Positions 28,495 through 36,759 of a stretch of 64,000 nt of DNA are shown here, piece by piece. The notes beneath the pieces are model-generated. The model was not told where the DNA came from. It saw only the letters and a list, made by a program, of their open reading frames with translations, and ran no database searches. This stretch comes from Stenotrophomonas maltophilia (GTDB taxonomy: Bacteria; Pseudomonadota; Gammaproteobacteria; Xanthomonadales; Xanthomonadaceae): positions 3,291,001 to 3,355,000 of the forward strand of contig NZ_CP090423.1 in NCBI RefSeq assembly GCF_023518235.1, read 5' to 3'. Every line of letters begins with the position of its first letter. The stretch's first letter is position 1. A program made the position numbers and the translations under genes.

Positions 28495-29040
28495 GTGAGC
28501 ACCCCGATCCAGGACATTTCCCTCACCACCATCGACGGCCAGCCGTCCACGCTTGCCGATTACCAGGGCAAGGTCCTGCTGCTGGTCAACGTCGCCTCCA
28601 AGTGCGGCCTGACCCCACAGTACGAAGGCCTGCAGGCGCTGTATGCGGAAAAGCACGCGCAAGGCCTGGAAGTGCTGGGCTTCCCCGCCAACAACTTCCT
28701 GGGCCAGGAACCGGGCAGCGAGGCGGAGATCCAGCAGTTCTGCCAGCTCACCTACGATGTCACCTTCCCGATGTTCTCCAAGATCAGCGTGGCCGGCGAG
28801 GACACCCACCCGCTCTACCAGCAGCTGACCGCCGCGCAGCCGCAGTCGATCGGTGAAGGCCCGCTGCGCGAGCGCCTGGCCAGCAAGGAGATTCCGATCC
28901 ACGCCGCGCCGGCGGTGCTGTGGAACTTCGAGAAGTTCCTGGTCGGTCGCGATGGCAAGGTCATTGCCCGCTTCGCCCCGGACGTGGCCGCCGATGACGC
29001 GCGCCTGCGCCAAGCCATCGAGGCCGCGCTGGCGGCCTGA
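28495..29040 (+). CDS. btuE: Glutathione peroxidase family protein
   Basis: The 181-aa protein has the peroxidase fold with the peroxidatic Cys in NVASKCGLTPQY, the Gln/Asn-containing FPANNFLGQEPG motif and the Trp in LWNFEKFLVG. These form the Cys-Gln-Trp active site of non-selenium GPx enzymes, which often use thioredoxin. It reduces hydrogen and lipid peroxides. The start is a GTG with a GGAGCC site upstream; the long upstream extension of the open frame covers SMAG repeats and is not coding. The name btuE follows the E. coli homologue. Confidence 0.92.
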   Translation: MSTPIQDISLTTIDGQPSTLADYQGKVLLLVNVASKCGLTPQYEGLQALYAEKHAQGLEVLGFPANNFLGQEPGSEAEIQQFCQLTYDVTFPMFSKISVAGEDTHPLYQQLTAAQPQSIGEGPLRERLASKEIPIHAAPAVLWNFEKFLVGRDGKVIARFAPDVAADDARLRQAIEAALAA

Positions 29041-29047
29041 GCAAAGC

Positions 29048-29071
29048 GTGTCAACCAAGGTTGGCACCTAC
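29048..29071. repeat. SMAG-type half element
   Basis: A GTCAACCAAGGTTGGC hairpin ending in CTAC lies just after the peroxidase stop codon, ahead of the terminator. Confidence 0.5.
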
Positions 29072-29080
29072 CGGAAAAGA

Positions 29081-29105
29081 AAAACCCCGCCGAGGCGGGG
29101 TTTTT
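29081..29105. terminator. Bidirectional intrinsic terminator between gpx and mlaA
   Basis: The stem ACCCCGCC / GGCGGGGT (GA loop) is flanked by an A-run on the left and a T-run on the right, so it works for both the peroxidase gene and the convergent mla operon. Confidence 0.88.
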
Positions 29106-29124
29106 CATGCACCGATCAGCGACC

Positions 29125-30138
29125 TCAGTGGGTCCACTGCGGCATCGGCATCGCGTCGACCGGAATCGGCGAGTTGGCATCGTCGTGGCCACGGTCGCGC
29201 TTGCTGCGCAGATCGTTCTCGATCTGGTAGTTGCGGCGCTGCATCCACGCATCGCGGACCAGCGAGTACTCGTCCACGGCAGTGTCGCGCAGATCGTCGA
29301 TCGCCAGCAGCTGTGCGCGCGTATCGACCAGCTGCAGGCCCTGCAGGCCGATGCGCAGCTTGTCTTCTTCGATGCGGCGGATCGGCGACAACGGGATGTC
29401 ACCGGCCAGGCCGAACACATCGCGCACGGTCCGCGGGCCGAAGAACGGCAGTTCCACGTAGCGCGAACGACGCCAGCCCCAGGCGCCCAGGGTCTGGCCG
29501 AAGTCTTCGTTGCGACGCGGCACCATCGCCTTGCTGGCCGGATCGAACAGGCCACCGATGCCCAGCGTGCTGTTCATCAGGAAGCGGCCGAGGCTGTCCC
29601 ACGCATCGGCGCCACGGCCCTGCAGCAGCTGGTTGGTGATGGTCACCGGTGCGCGCAGGTTGCTGAAGAAGTTGCTCACGCCGGTACGTGCGAAGCGTGG
29701 CACCACGTGGGTATAGGCCGTGGCCAGCGGACGGGCGATGCCACGGTCGACCGCGTTGTTGAACCTGTGCACCTTGCGGTTGAACGGTTCCCACGGGTCG
29801 TAGGCGGCCGCGCTGCCGGTGTTGTTGGTGCCACCGTACAGGGCATCGAAATCGTCATCACCGCCTGGTGCGGTGGCTGCTGCGGTCCTGGCCGCATCGG
29901 TATCGGCACCGGCAACGGGGGGCGCCGGCGAGGCCGCAGCGGCGGCCGGCGGAGCGGCCACCGGCGTCACCGGTGCCGCCTCGGCCATGCTGGTATCGGC
30001 AGTGGCCGGGGCCTCGGCGGCCGAGCTGGCCGGAACGACGGTGCTGGCGGCCGGTGCATCGCTGCGTGCGGGCTTGCCGGCACAGGCGGTCAGCGCGGTG
30101 GCCAGGACGATCAGGGGAAAAGCGCGTACGACGTTCAT
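29125..30138 (-). CDS. mlaA: Outer-membrane lipoprotein MlaA (VacJ)
   Basis: MlaA sits in the outer membrane and removes mislocalised phospholipids from the outer leaflet, passing them to MlaC. The 337-aa product has a lipobox LTAC (Cys19), a long Ala/Pro/Thr-rich linker (about 20-110) that is longer than in E. coli MlaA, and the VacJ domain. The domain starts at DPWEPFNRKVHRFNNAVD and includes FFSNLRAPVTITNQLLQG and the GIGGLFDPA segment. It is the last gene of the mla operon and follows mlaB by 1 bp, unlike E. coli, where mlaA is elsewhere. A strong terminator lies 20 bp past the stop. Confidence 0.95.
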   Translation of the reverse strand: MNVVRAFPLIVLATALTACAGKPARSDAPAASTVVPASSAAEAPATADTSMAEAAPVTPVAAPPAAAAASPAPPVAGADTDAARTAAATAPGGDDDFDALYGGTNNTGSAAAYDPWEPFNRKVHRFNNAVDRGIARPLATAYTHVVPRFARTGVSNFFSNLRAPVTITNQLLQGRGADAWDSLGRFLMNSTLGIGGLFDPASKAMVPRRNEDFGQTLGAWGWRRSRYVELPFFGPRTVRDVFGLAGDIPLSPIRRIEEDKLRIGLQGLQLVDTRAQLLAIDDLRDTAVDEYSLVRDAWMQRRNYQIENDLRSKRDRGHDDANSPIPVDAMPMPQWTH

Positions 30139-30139
30139 G

Positions 30140-30451
30140 TCAGCTCGCAGCAGAAGTTGCAGTGAAATCCAGGTCGGGCGACAGCCGGTAGGCCGCGCTC
30201 AGCTCGTTGAAGCCTGCCGGTATGCCGGAAATCGCCAGCGGGTGACCAGCCTTGCGTGCGCGCGCCGAAAGCTCGGCGAGCAGGGCCAGGCCGGCGCTGT
30301 CCACGCGCTCGACCTCGCCCAGGTCCAGCCGTGCCAGCTTCGCCGGCAGCGCCTGCAGCTGCGGCCACAGCGCGATCACCGCGGCACGGTCAAGCAGACC
30401 GCGCAGGCGCAGGGTGTCGCCCTCCAGCAGCGCCAGTGCGTTACTTGCCAT
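30140..30451 (-). CDS. mlaB: STAS-domain protein MlaB
   Basis: MlaB binds MlaF and activates and stabilises the MlaFEDB ABC complex at the inner membrane. The 103-aa product is a single STAS domain with the conserved LDLGEVERVDSAGLALLAEL core (parts quoted) where the Ser is the usual position. The ATG at 30451 overlaps the end of mlaC by 11 bp; the longer open frame upstream lies inside mlaC and is not coding. The size and position are those of MlaB in other gammaproteobacteria. Confidence 0.9.
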   Translation of the reverse strand: MASNALALLEGDTLRLRGLLDRAAVIALWPQLQALPAKLARLDLGEVERVDSAGLALLAELSARARKAGHPLAISGIPAGFNELSAAYRLSPDLDFTATSAAS

Positions 30452-31103
30452 TGCCCGTGGGCCCGGCCTGCATGCTGCCGCTGCGCAGGTCGCTGGCCAC
30501 CTGCTTGATGCCCTTCTGGCGCAGCGGGGTGTCGAACTGGTTGCGGAAGGTCTGCACGTAGGAAATGCCTTCGATGTTGACGTCGAAGATCTTCCACTGG
30601 CCATTCACGTTGCGCATCCAGTATTCGACCGGCGTCGGCTCGTTGCCGGCGCGCACCAGCTCGGTGCTCACGCGCACGCCGCGGTTGCCCGGCAGCGGGC
30701 TCTCACCCTTCAGGCGGAAGCTGGGCTTGCCCTGGATGTTGAGCAGGGTCGAGCCGTAGCGCTGCATCAGGCTGTCGGCCATCGCATCGGCAAACAGCTT
30801 GATGTCCGCGTCCGAGGCGCCGCGGGCGTGCGGGCCCAGCACCAGGCGCGCGGCGTAGTCGCGGTCGAAGGTGCGGGTCAGTTCGCTGTCGATGTAGCTG
30901 CGCAGGCTGGCCGGGTTGCTGGTGAACTCGCTCTTGCGCTGCTGCAGGGTGGCCAGGATGCGGCTGCTGGCATCGATCACCACCTTGCCGGCCTGGCCCT
31001 GGGTCGCGGCTGCGGCGGGGGCGGCGGCCTGGGCCTGGGCCAGGAACGGGGTGGCTACCAGCAGCGCCGAGGCGAGCAGGGCCGGGATCAGTTTCATCTT
31101 CAT
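30441..31103 (-). CDS. mlaC: Periplasmic phospholipid-binding protein MlaC
   Basis: MlaC shuttles phospholipids between MlaA at the outer membrane and the MlaFEDB complex. The 220-aa product has a Sec signal peptide (cleavage after AQA near residue 25) and the Ttg2D/MlaC domain with YIDSELTRTFDRDYAARLVLG, then VSTELVRAGNEPTPVEYWM and a FDVNIEGISYVQTFRNQF end (parts quoted). The start overlaps the mlaD stop by 4 bp (ATGA), so translation is coupled. Length is typical. Confidence 0.95.
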   Translation of the reverse strand: MKMKLIPALLASALLVATPFLAQAQAAAPAAAATQGQAGKVVIDASSRILATLQQRKSEFTSNPASLRSYIDSELTRTFDRDYAARLVLGPHARGASDADIKLFADAMADSLMQRYGSTLLNIQGKPSFRLKGESPLPGNRGVRVSTELVRAGNEPTPVEYWMRNVNGQWKIFDVNIEGISYVQTFRNQFDTPLRQKGIKQVASDLRSGSMQAGPTGNGK

Positions 31104-31624
31104 GGTTGCGGTTCCGTTGCAGGCGCCTGCGCGCCATCGTTGGGCTTCTGAGCAGCGCCGCCACCGGCGCCGCCACTGAACATGTACTTGCCGACCAGCT
31201 GGATCAGGTCCACCGCCGGCTGGGTGAAGACGATCTCGTCGCCGGCCTTGAGCACTTCCGGATCACCGCCCGGCTGCAGACCGATATAGCTCTCGCCGAG
31301 CAAACCACTGGTGAAGATGCCGGCCGAGGTGTCCGCCGGCAGGTCCTTGACCTTGCTGTCCATGCGCAGGGTCACGATGGATTCGAACTTCACCGGGTCC
31401 AGGTCGATCGCCGCGACCTGGCCGACGGTGACGCCGCCGATCTTGACCGGCGCCTGCTTGCGCAGCTGGCCGACCTGGGAAAAGCGTGCCTTCAGCTCAT
31501 AGCCGTCGCTGCCCCAGCTCCAGCGCTGGTTGGTAGAGGCCACGGCCAGCACCATCAGCGAGGCCAGGGCCAGCAGCAGGAAAGCGCCGACGGAGAATTC
31601 GAGTCTGGGACCGCGGATGGCCAT
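31100..31624 (-). CDS. mlaD: MCE-domain protein MlaD
   Basis: MlaD forms a hexameric lipid-binding ring anchored in the inner membrane. The 174-aa product has an N-terminal membrane anchor (FSVGAFLLLALASLMVLAV) and the MCE domain (YELKARFSQVGQLRKQAPVKIGGVTVGQV in part), followed by a LLGESYIGL segment and a hydrophilic, Gly/Ala-rich tail. The ATG at 31624 gives a standard N-terminus. It is separated from mlaE by 59 bp, the only sizeable gap in this operon apart from its promoter. Confidence 0.95.
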   Translation of the reverse strand: MAIRGPRLEFSVGAFLLLALASLMVLAVASTNQRWSWGSDGYELKARFSQVGQLRKQAPVKIGGVTVGQVAAIDLDPVKFESIVTLRMDSKVKDLPADTSAGIFTSGLLGESYIGLQPGGDPEVLKAGDEIVFTQPAVDLIQLVGKYMFSGGAGGGAAQKPNDGAQAPATEPQP

Positions 31625-31683
31625 GTGGATTACCTGATCGAGTCGTGGTGGCCGCGCGCGCCTGCGCACCGCCGGTGGAGGGG

Positions 31684-32433
31684 TTAGGTGAACAACATTG
31701 CCGACAGCACGAAGTTGAACATCAGCACCAGCAGCGAGGCGTTGACCACCGCCCGGGTGGTCGCCACCGAGGTGCCCTCGATGGTCGGCTCGGCGTGGAA
31801 ACCAACGTAGGCGGCAACCAGCGCGGCGGTGCCGCCGAAGATTGCCGACTTCAGCATCGCCACGCCGAAGTCATCCCAGAAGTCCACGCTGTTGCGCAGC
31901 GCCGACCAGAACACGCCATTGTCCAGGCCCAGCACGTGCACCGCTTCGAAGTAGCTGGCACTGATCGCCAGCGAACAGAAGACGCCGGTCAGCAGTGGCA
32001 CGGTCAGCACCGCTGCCCAGAAGCGCGGCGCCACGGCCTTGGCCACCGGGTCGATGGCCATCAGCTCCAGCGCCTTGATCTGGTCGGTGGCGCGCATCAG
32101 GCCCAGTTCGGCGGCGATCGAGCTGCCGGCGCGGCCGATGAACAACAGCGCGGTCAGCACCGGGGCCAGCTCGCGGTACAGCGACAGGCCAAGCAGGGTC
32201 GACAGCGCGTCTGCCGCACCGAAGGTGGTCAGCGTGCGATAGCCCTGCAGGGTCAGGACCAGGCCGACGAAGGCGCCACCGACGGCGATGATCGGCAGCG
32301 AGCGCGCGCCGATCTTGTAGATCTCGCGGGTCAGTTCGGCCAGGAAATCACGGGTCGGCAGCGAACCGCGCAGCACGGTCAGCGAGAACAGGCCGGCGCG
32401 GCCCAGCGAACGGGTGGCTTGAACGAACGGCAT
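31684..32433 (-). CDS. mlaE: ABC transporter permease MlaE
   Basis: MlaE is the permease of the lipid-transport ABC system. The 249-aa product has about five membrane helices and the family motifs in YKIGARSLPIIAVGGAFVG, then TALLFIGRAGSSIAAELG and the MELMAIDPV-type coupling loop (here ALELMAIDPVAKAVAPR). Its start overlaps the mlaF stop by one base (TGATG). Length and topology are normal for the family. Confidence 0.95.
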   Translation of the reverse strand: MPFVQATRSLGRAGLFSLTVLRGSLPTRDFLAELTREIYKIGARSLPIIAVGGAFVGLVLTLQGYRTLTTFGAADALSTLLGLSLYRELAPVLTALLFIGRAGSSIAAELGLMRATDQIKALELMAIDPVAKAVAPRFWAAVLTVPLLTGVFCSLAISASYFEAVHVLGLDNGVFWSALRNSVDFWDDFGVAMLKSAIFGGTAALVAAYVGFHAEPTIEGTSVATTRAVVNASLLVLMFNFVLSAMLFT

Positions 32434-33230
32434 CAGGCAACCCTCGCACGCGGCGCGGCATCGAACGGGATGGGGCCATCGGGCTGGCCATGCAGGAACT
32501 GCCGCAGCAGCGGGTCCTGGCTGGACTGCAGCGCTTCGGGCGTACCCTGGAAGACGATGCCGCCATTGGCGATCGCAATCACCTGGTCGCAGATCGGCAG
32601 GGTCTCGTGCACGTGGTGGGTGACGATGATGCTGGTCAGGCCCAGGCTGTGGTTGAGGCGCTGGATCAGGCTCATGATCACCCCGGAGGCGATCGGGTCC
32701 AGCCCGGTCAGGGGCTCGTCATAGATCATCAGCGGCGGGTCCAGCGCCAGCGCACGGGCCAGCGCCACGCGGCGCGCCATGCCGCCGGACAGCTCACGCG
32801 GCCAGGCATCGGAGGCGGCCAGCAGCCCCACCGCATGCAGCTTCATCTCCACCAGCCGGCGCAGCACGGCCCTGGGCAGGCGCGTATGCGTGCGCAGCGG
32901 CAGCTCGACGTTCTCGGCCACGGTAAGGTCGGTCAGCAGGCCGTTGCCCTGCAGCAGCACGCCCACGCTTTTGCGCATCTCCAGCAGTGCACCGCTGTCG
33001 TGCGGGATGGGCTTGCCGAACAGCGTGACCTCGCCGGCGACCGGGCGCAGCTCGCCGGTCAGTGCCGCCAGCAGGGTCGACTTGCCGCTGCCGGACGGAC
33101 CGAGCACGGCGGTGATGCTGCCCGTGCGCACCTGCAGCGAGACGTCGCGCAGGATCGTGCGCCCGCTCCGTTCGATGCGGACGTTGGACAACTGCACCAG
33201 ACTGGAGGCGGAAGCCGACATGGGCACCAT
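32433..33230 (-). CDS. mlaF: ABC transporter ATP-binding protein MlaF
   Basis: MlaF powers the lipid-transport complex. The 265-aa product has Walker A (GPSGSGKSTLLAAL), the signature LSGGMARRVALARAL and Walker B (LMIYDEPLTGLDP), followed by the H-loop VTHHVHE. Two starts are possible: ATG-type codons at 33230 and 33221; the difference is three residues. It is the first gene of the mlaFEDCB-mlaA operon and is divergent from recC, so the operon promoter is in the 184-bp gap to its right. Confidence 0.95.
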   Translation of the reverse strand: MVPMSASASSLVQLSNVRIERSGRTILRDVSLQVRTGSITAVLGPSGSGKSTLLAALTGELRPVAGEVTLFGKPIPHDSGALLEMRKSVGVLLQGNGLLTDLTVAENVELPLRTHTRLPRAVLRRLVEMKLHAVGLLAASDAWPRELSGGMARRVALARALALDPPLMIYDEPLTGLDPIASGVIMSLIQRLNHSLGLTSIIVTHHVHETLPICDQVIAIANGGIVFQGTPEALQSSQDPLLRQFLHGQPDGPIPFDAAPRARVA

Positions 33231-33414
33231 TAACGTTTTTTAGACATCGAAGGATCGGGTCAGTCGGCTGAACAAAAGCAGACTGGACGGTCCAGTATTG
33301 TTGCACGACAAGGGCTCGCCCGGCCCGGGACAATCGGCGGGGGCGCCGGAACAATCCGTACCGGTGACGGCATCGGCCATTGAATACAGCCTGCGGTGCT
33401 GCACACTGTGCACG
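33231..33414. promoter_or_regulatory. mlaF-recC divergent promoter region with a 15-bp palindrome
   Basis: The gap between the divergent mla operon and recC contains the perfect palindrome ACTGGAC-G-GTCCAGT at 33282-33296, about 50 bp from the mlaF start and 119 bp from recC. Its form is like a TetR-family operator. A TTTTTT-run lies directly upstream of mlaF. CACACT at 33402-33407 lies 7 nt before the recC ATG and could be a -10 element. Confidence 0.5.
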
Positions 33415-36400
33415 ATGAGTGACCCGGGCAGCGACTTCCGCCTCTACCATTCCAACTCCCTGGACGTGCTGGCCGCGCTGCTGGCGCGCAACGTGCGTGC
33501 GCCGGTTCCGGGCCAGCCGCTGCTCGCCCCGGAAGTGGTGCTGATCCCGCAGGTGGCGATGCGGCGCTGGCTGCAGGCGACGCTGGCCGCCGAGTATGGC
33601 GTGGCCGCCAATCTTGAGTTCCTCACGCCCGGTGAGTTCGTGGCGCGTGCACTCAACGCCAATGTGCCGGGCGAACACGACGATCTGGATGCCGCCGGCC
33701 TGCACTGGAAGCTGTACCAGGCGCTGCGTGATCCGTCCCTGTTGGCGCAACCGCCGATGCGCGCGCTGCAGAGCTACCTTGCCGGCGACGATGCACTCAA
33801 GCCCTGGGCGCTGGCCGGGGAGCTGGCCTCGGTATTCGAGAAGTACCAGGCCTGGCGCCGCGACTGGCTGCTGCGCTGGGAGGCCGGCGCCGATCCGGCC
33901 GATCCGCAGGCGATCCTCTGGCGCACCATCGCCGAAGGGCGCGACTACCGCGCGCGCCGCATCCAGGCCTACCTGGACCGCTTCGAAGGGCCCGAACAAC
34001 CCCTGCCGCAGGGCCTGCCGCTGCGCATGTCCGCGTTCGCAACGCTCAACATCTCCCCCGACGTGCTGCGGGTGATGGCGACCCAGGCGCGGGTGGGCGA
34101 ACTCCATTTCTACATGCCCACTCCGGTGCAGTCGTACTGGGGCGACCTGCAGACGCTGGCCGAGCGCCTGCGCAGCGGCGCGCCCGACCCCTTCGGCGAG
34201 GCCGCCGGCGAGAACCGCCTGCTGGAAGCCTGGGGCGCGGCCGGGCGCGACTTCATGGCGGTACTGGGCAGCTACGAGGTGGTGCACCCGGCCGGCGAGA
34301 TCGCCGCCTATTCCGATCCGGAAGAGGACACCCGGCCGAGCCTGGACGACGGCGGCCTGTCCGACAGCCTGCTGCACCGGCTGCAGCGCGACCTTTTCCA
34401 CCGCCGCGCGCTGCCCTCGGGCGCACTGCGCGACGGGCTGCGCAGCGACGACCCCAGCCTGCAGGTACACGCCTGCCACACCCGCCTGCGCGAGCTGCAG
34501 GTACTGCATGACCAGCTGCGCAGCCTGCTGCAGGACCCTCGCTTCGACCCGCCGCTGCAGGCGCGTGAGATCGCGGTGCTGGCGCCGGATATCGACCCGT
34601 ACGTGCCTTACCTGGAAGCGGTGTTCGGTGGTCGCGCCGGCGAGGACGAGCACATTCCCTATGCGCTGGCCGACAGCAGCCCGCTGGCCGGCGAGCCGCT
34701 GGCCGATGTGTTCGTGCACCTGCTGGGCCTGCCGGTCTCGCGCTTCGGCCTGAACGAGGTGCTGGACCTGCTGGCCAGCGCGCCATTGGCCGAAGCGGCC
34801 GGACTGGAAGCGGTGGACTTCGATCGCCTGCACGGCTGGCTGCAGCAGGCCGGCGCGCGCTGGGGCCTGGATGCCAGGCACCGCCACCAGCACCAGGCGC
34901 CGGCCGACGATGCCTACACCTGGCAGTTCGCACTGGACCGCTTGCTGCTGGGCCATGCCACCGGCAGCGAGGCCGACCTGGCCGGGGTGGCACCGTGGAT
35001 CGAGCTGGAAGGCGGCGCGCTGGAGGCGCTGGACCGGCTGCTGCGGCTGCTGCGCGTGCTGGCCGTGTACCAGCGCCGCCTCGGCGAACGGCTGACGCCG
35101 GCGCAGTGGCGGCAGCGCCTGCTGTCGCTGCTCGAGGCGCTGCTGCCGGCCGCGCCCAGCTCGCCCAACAGCCAGCGTGCGCTGGAGCGCCTGCGCAAGC
35201 TGCTCAACCAGTTTGCCGAAGACGCTGCCAAGGCCGGCTTCGACGAGGGCGTGCCATCGGAGGTGGTGCGTGCACACTTTGCCGGTGCACTGGGCGAGGC
35301 CGATACGCGTGCGCCGCTGTTGACCGGTGGCATCAGCTTTGGCCGCATGGTGCCGATGCGCCTGCTGCCGTTCCGGGTGATCTGCGTACTGGGGCTCAAC
35401 GACGGTGATTTCCCGCGCCGCGATCCGGCCGCGGGCCTCAACCAGCTCACCGCCGAGCTGGATACACCGCGCCGCCGTCCGGGCGACCGCTCCACCCGCG
35501 AGGATGACCGCTTCCTGTTCCTGCAGCTGTTCGCCGCCGCGCAGGAAGTGTTCTATCTCAGCTACCTGGGCGCCGATCCGCGCGATGGCAGCGTGCGCGA
35601 ACCGTCGGTGCTGGTCAGCGAACTGATCGATGCCGCTGCCGCATATCACCTCGATCCGGCGGCGGCGGTGGGTGGTTTCACCGTGCGCCATGCGCTGCAG
35701 CCGTTCTCGCCGGCGGCGTTCGGCGATGGCGATCCGCGCCGTTTCAGCTATCGCCGCCAATGGCATCCGGCAGCGGGCCGGTTGAGCGGCCAGCGCGGTG
35801 GCCTGCCGCCGTGGTTCGACGCGCCGCTGCCGCCACCGCCGGAGGACGCGGTGGAAGACGAGGTTGCGCTCGATAGCCTGCGCCGTTTCCTGTGCGACCC
35901 GGCCGGGCAGTTCCTGGCGCAGTCGCTCGGCCTGCGCCTGGCCGATGAGGTTGAAGAGGTGGACGACCTGGAGCCGCTGGTGCTGTCTTCGCGCGGCCCG
36001 GAAAAGCGCAGCGTGCAGGCGGCGGTGGTGCGGGCCACGCTCAATGGTGACACCGAGCCGTTGTATCCGCGGCTGCGCGCGCGCGGCCTGCTGCCTTCCG
36101 GTGCGTTGGGCGAGCGCCAGTTCGAGGTGGAGCAGTTGAAGACCCGCCCGTATGCCAGCGCCCTGCTGGGCTGGATGCAGGGCCAAGCGCTGGAAAGCCG
36201 CCGCTATGAGGTGAACATCGATGGCGTGCGCCTGCACGGCCGGATCGCCGACCGCCATCCCGAAGGCCTGGTGCGCCTGCGCGCAGGCACCCTCAACGGC
36301 AATGCGGTGATCCGCCAGGGCCTGGATTGGCTGTTGGCCAATGCCGCCGGTGATGCCTTGCCACTGGTGCAGTTCCACGACGGTGGCGATGCCGGGCCGG

Positions 36401-36759
36401 GCCCGCATGTGCAGCCGGCGTTGAGCGTGTCGGCAGCACGCGCGGCGTTGCGTGCGTTGCTGCAACTGCGCCAGCGCGGCCTGCGCGAACCGCTGCGCTT
36501 TGCGCCCTATACCGGCTGGGTGCTGTACAGCACCGCGGGCGAGAAGCAACGCAGCGAAGGCTGGAAGCAGTGGCATGGCAGCGATCGCAGCTGGGGTGAA
36601 TCCGGCAGCGACGCCTGGCAGCTGCTGCTGCGCGGTGCCGATCCGTTCGCCACCGACGCCAGCTATGCCGATCTGCTGCGCAACAGCCTGGTGGTCTTCA
36701 GTGCGGTACGCGAAGGCCGCACTCTTGGTACGGATGCACGCCAGGAGGGCAGCGAATGA
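33415..36759 (+). CDS. recC: Exodeoxyribonuclease V subunit gamma, RecC
   Basis: RecC is the subunit of RecBCD that splits the duplex and recognises Chi. The 1114-aa product carries the family's N-terminal inactive helicase fold (YHSNSLDVLAALLARNVR, then LIPQVAMRRWLQ) and later conserved blocks such as FLQLFAAAQEVFYLSYLGAD. The ATG at 33415 begins the MSDPGSDFRLYHSN N-terminus; the longer open frame upstream has no coding signs. The stop overlaps recB by 4 bp (ATGA). No classic ribosome-binding site is visible in front of the ATG. Confidence 0.95.
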   Translation: MSDPGSDFRLYHSNSLDVLAALLARNVRAPVPGQPLLAPEVVLIPQVAMRRWLQATLAAEYGVAANLEFLTPGEFVARALNANVPGEHDDLDAAGLHWKLYQALRDPSLLAQPPMRALQSYLAGDDALKPWALAGELASVFEKYQAWRRDWLLRWEAGADPADPQAILWRTIAEGRDYRARRIQAYLDRFEGPEQPLPQGLPLRMSAFATLNISPDVLRVMATQARVGELHFYMPTPVQSYWGDLQTLAERLRSGAPDPFGEAAGENRLLEAWGAAGRDFMAVLGSYEVVHPAGEIAAYSDPEEDTRPSLDDGGLSDSLLHRLQRDLFHRRALPSGALRDGLRSDDPSLQVHACHTRLRELQVLHDQLRSLLQDPRFDPPLQAREIAVLAPDIDPYVPYLEAVFGGRAGEDEHIPYALADSSPLAGEPLADVFVHLLGLPVSRFGLNEVLDLLASAPLAEAAGLEAVDFDRLHGWLQQAGARWGLDARHRHQHQAPADDAYTWQFALDRLLLGHATGSEADLAGVAPWIELEGGALEALDRLLRLLRVLAVYQRRLGERLTPAQWRQRLLSLLEALLPAAPSSPNSQRALERLRKLLNQFAEDAAKAGFDEGVPSEVVRAHFAGALGEADTRAPLLTGGISFGRMVPMRLLPFRVICVLGLNDGDFPRRDPAAGLNQLTAELDTPRRRPGDRSTREDDRFLFLQLFAAAQEVFYLSYLGADPRDGSVREPSVLVSELIDAAAAYHLDPAAAVGGFTVRHALQPFSPAAFGDGDPRRFSYRRQWHPAAGRLSGQRGGLPPWFDAPLPPPPEDAVEDEVALDSLRRFLCDPAGQFLAQSLGLRLADEVEEVDDLEPLVLSSRGPEKRSVQAAVVRATLNGDTEPLYPRLRARGLLPSGALGERQFEVEQLKTRPYASALLGWMQGQALESRRYEVNIDGVRLHGRIADRHPEGLVRLRAGTLNGNAVIRQGLDWLLANAAGDALPLVQFHDGGDAGPGPHVQPALSVSAARAALRALLQLRQRGLREPLRFAPYTGWVLYSTAGEKQRSEGWKQWHGSDRSWGESGSDAWQLLLRGADPFATDASYADLLRNSLVVFSAVREGRTLGTDARQEGSE

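Noticed and set aside
32794..36576. A 1260-codon open frame antisense to recC
   Set aside because: High GC at third codon positions leaves antisense frames open. The frame has Arg/Gln/Ala-rich low-complexity composition and no motif, while recC on the other strand has clear family blocks.
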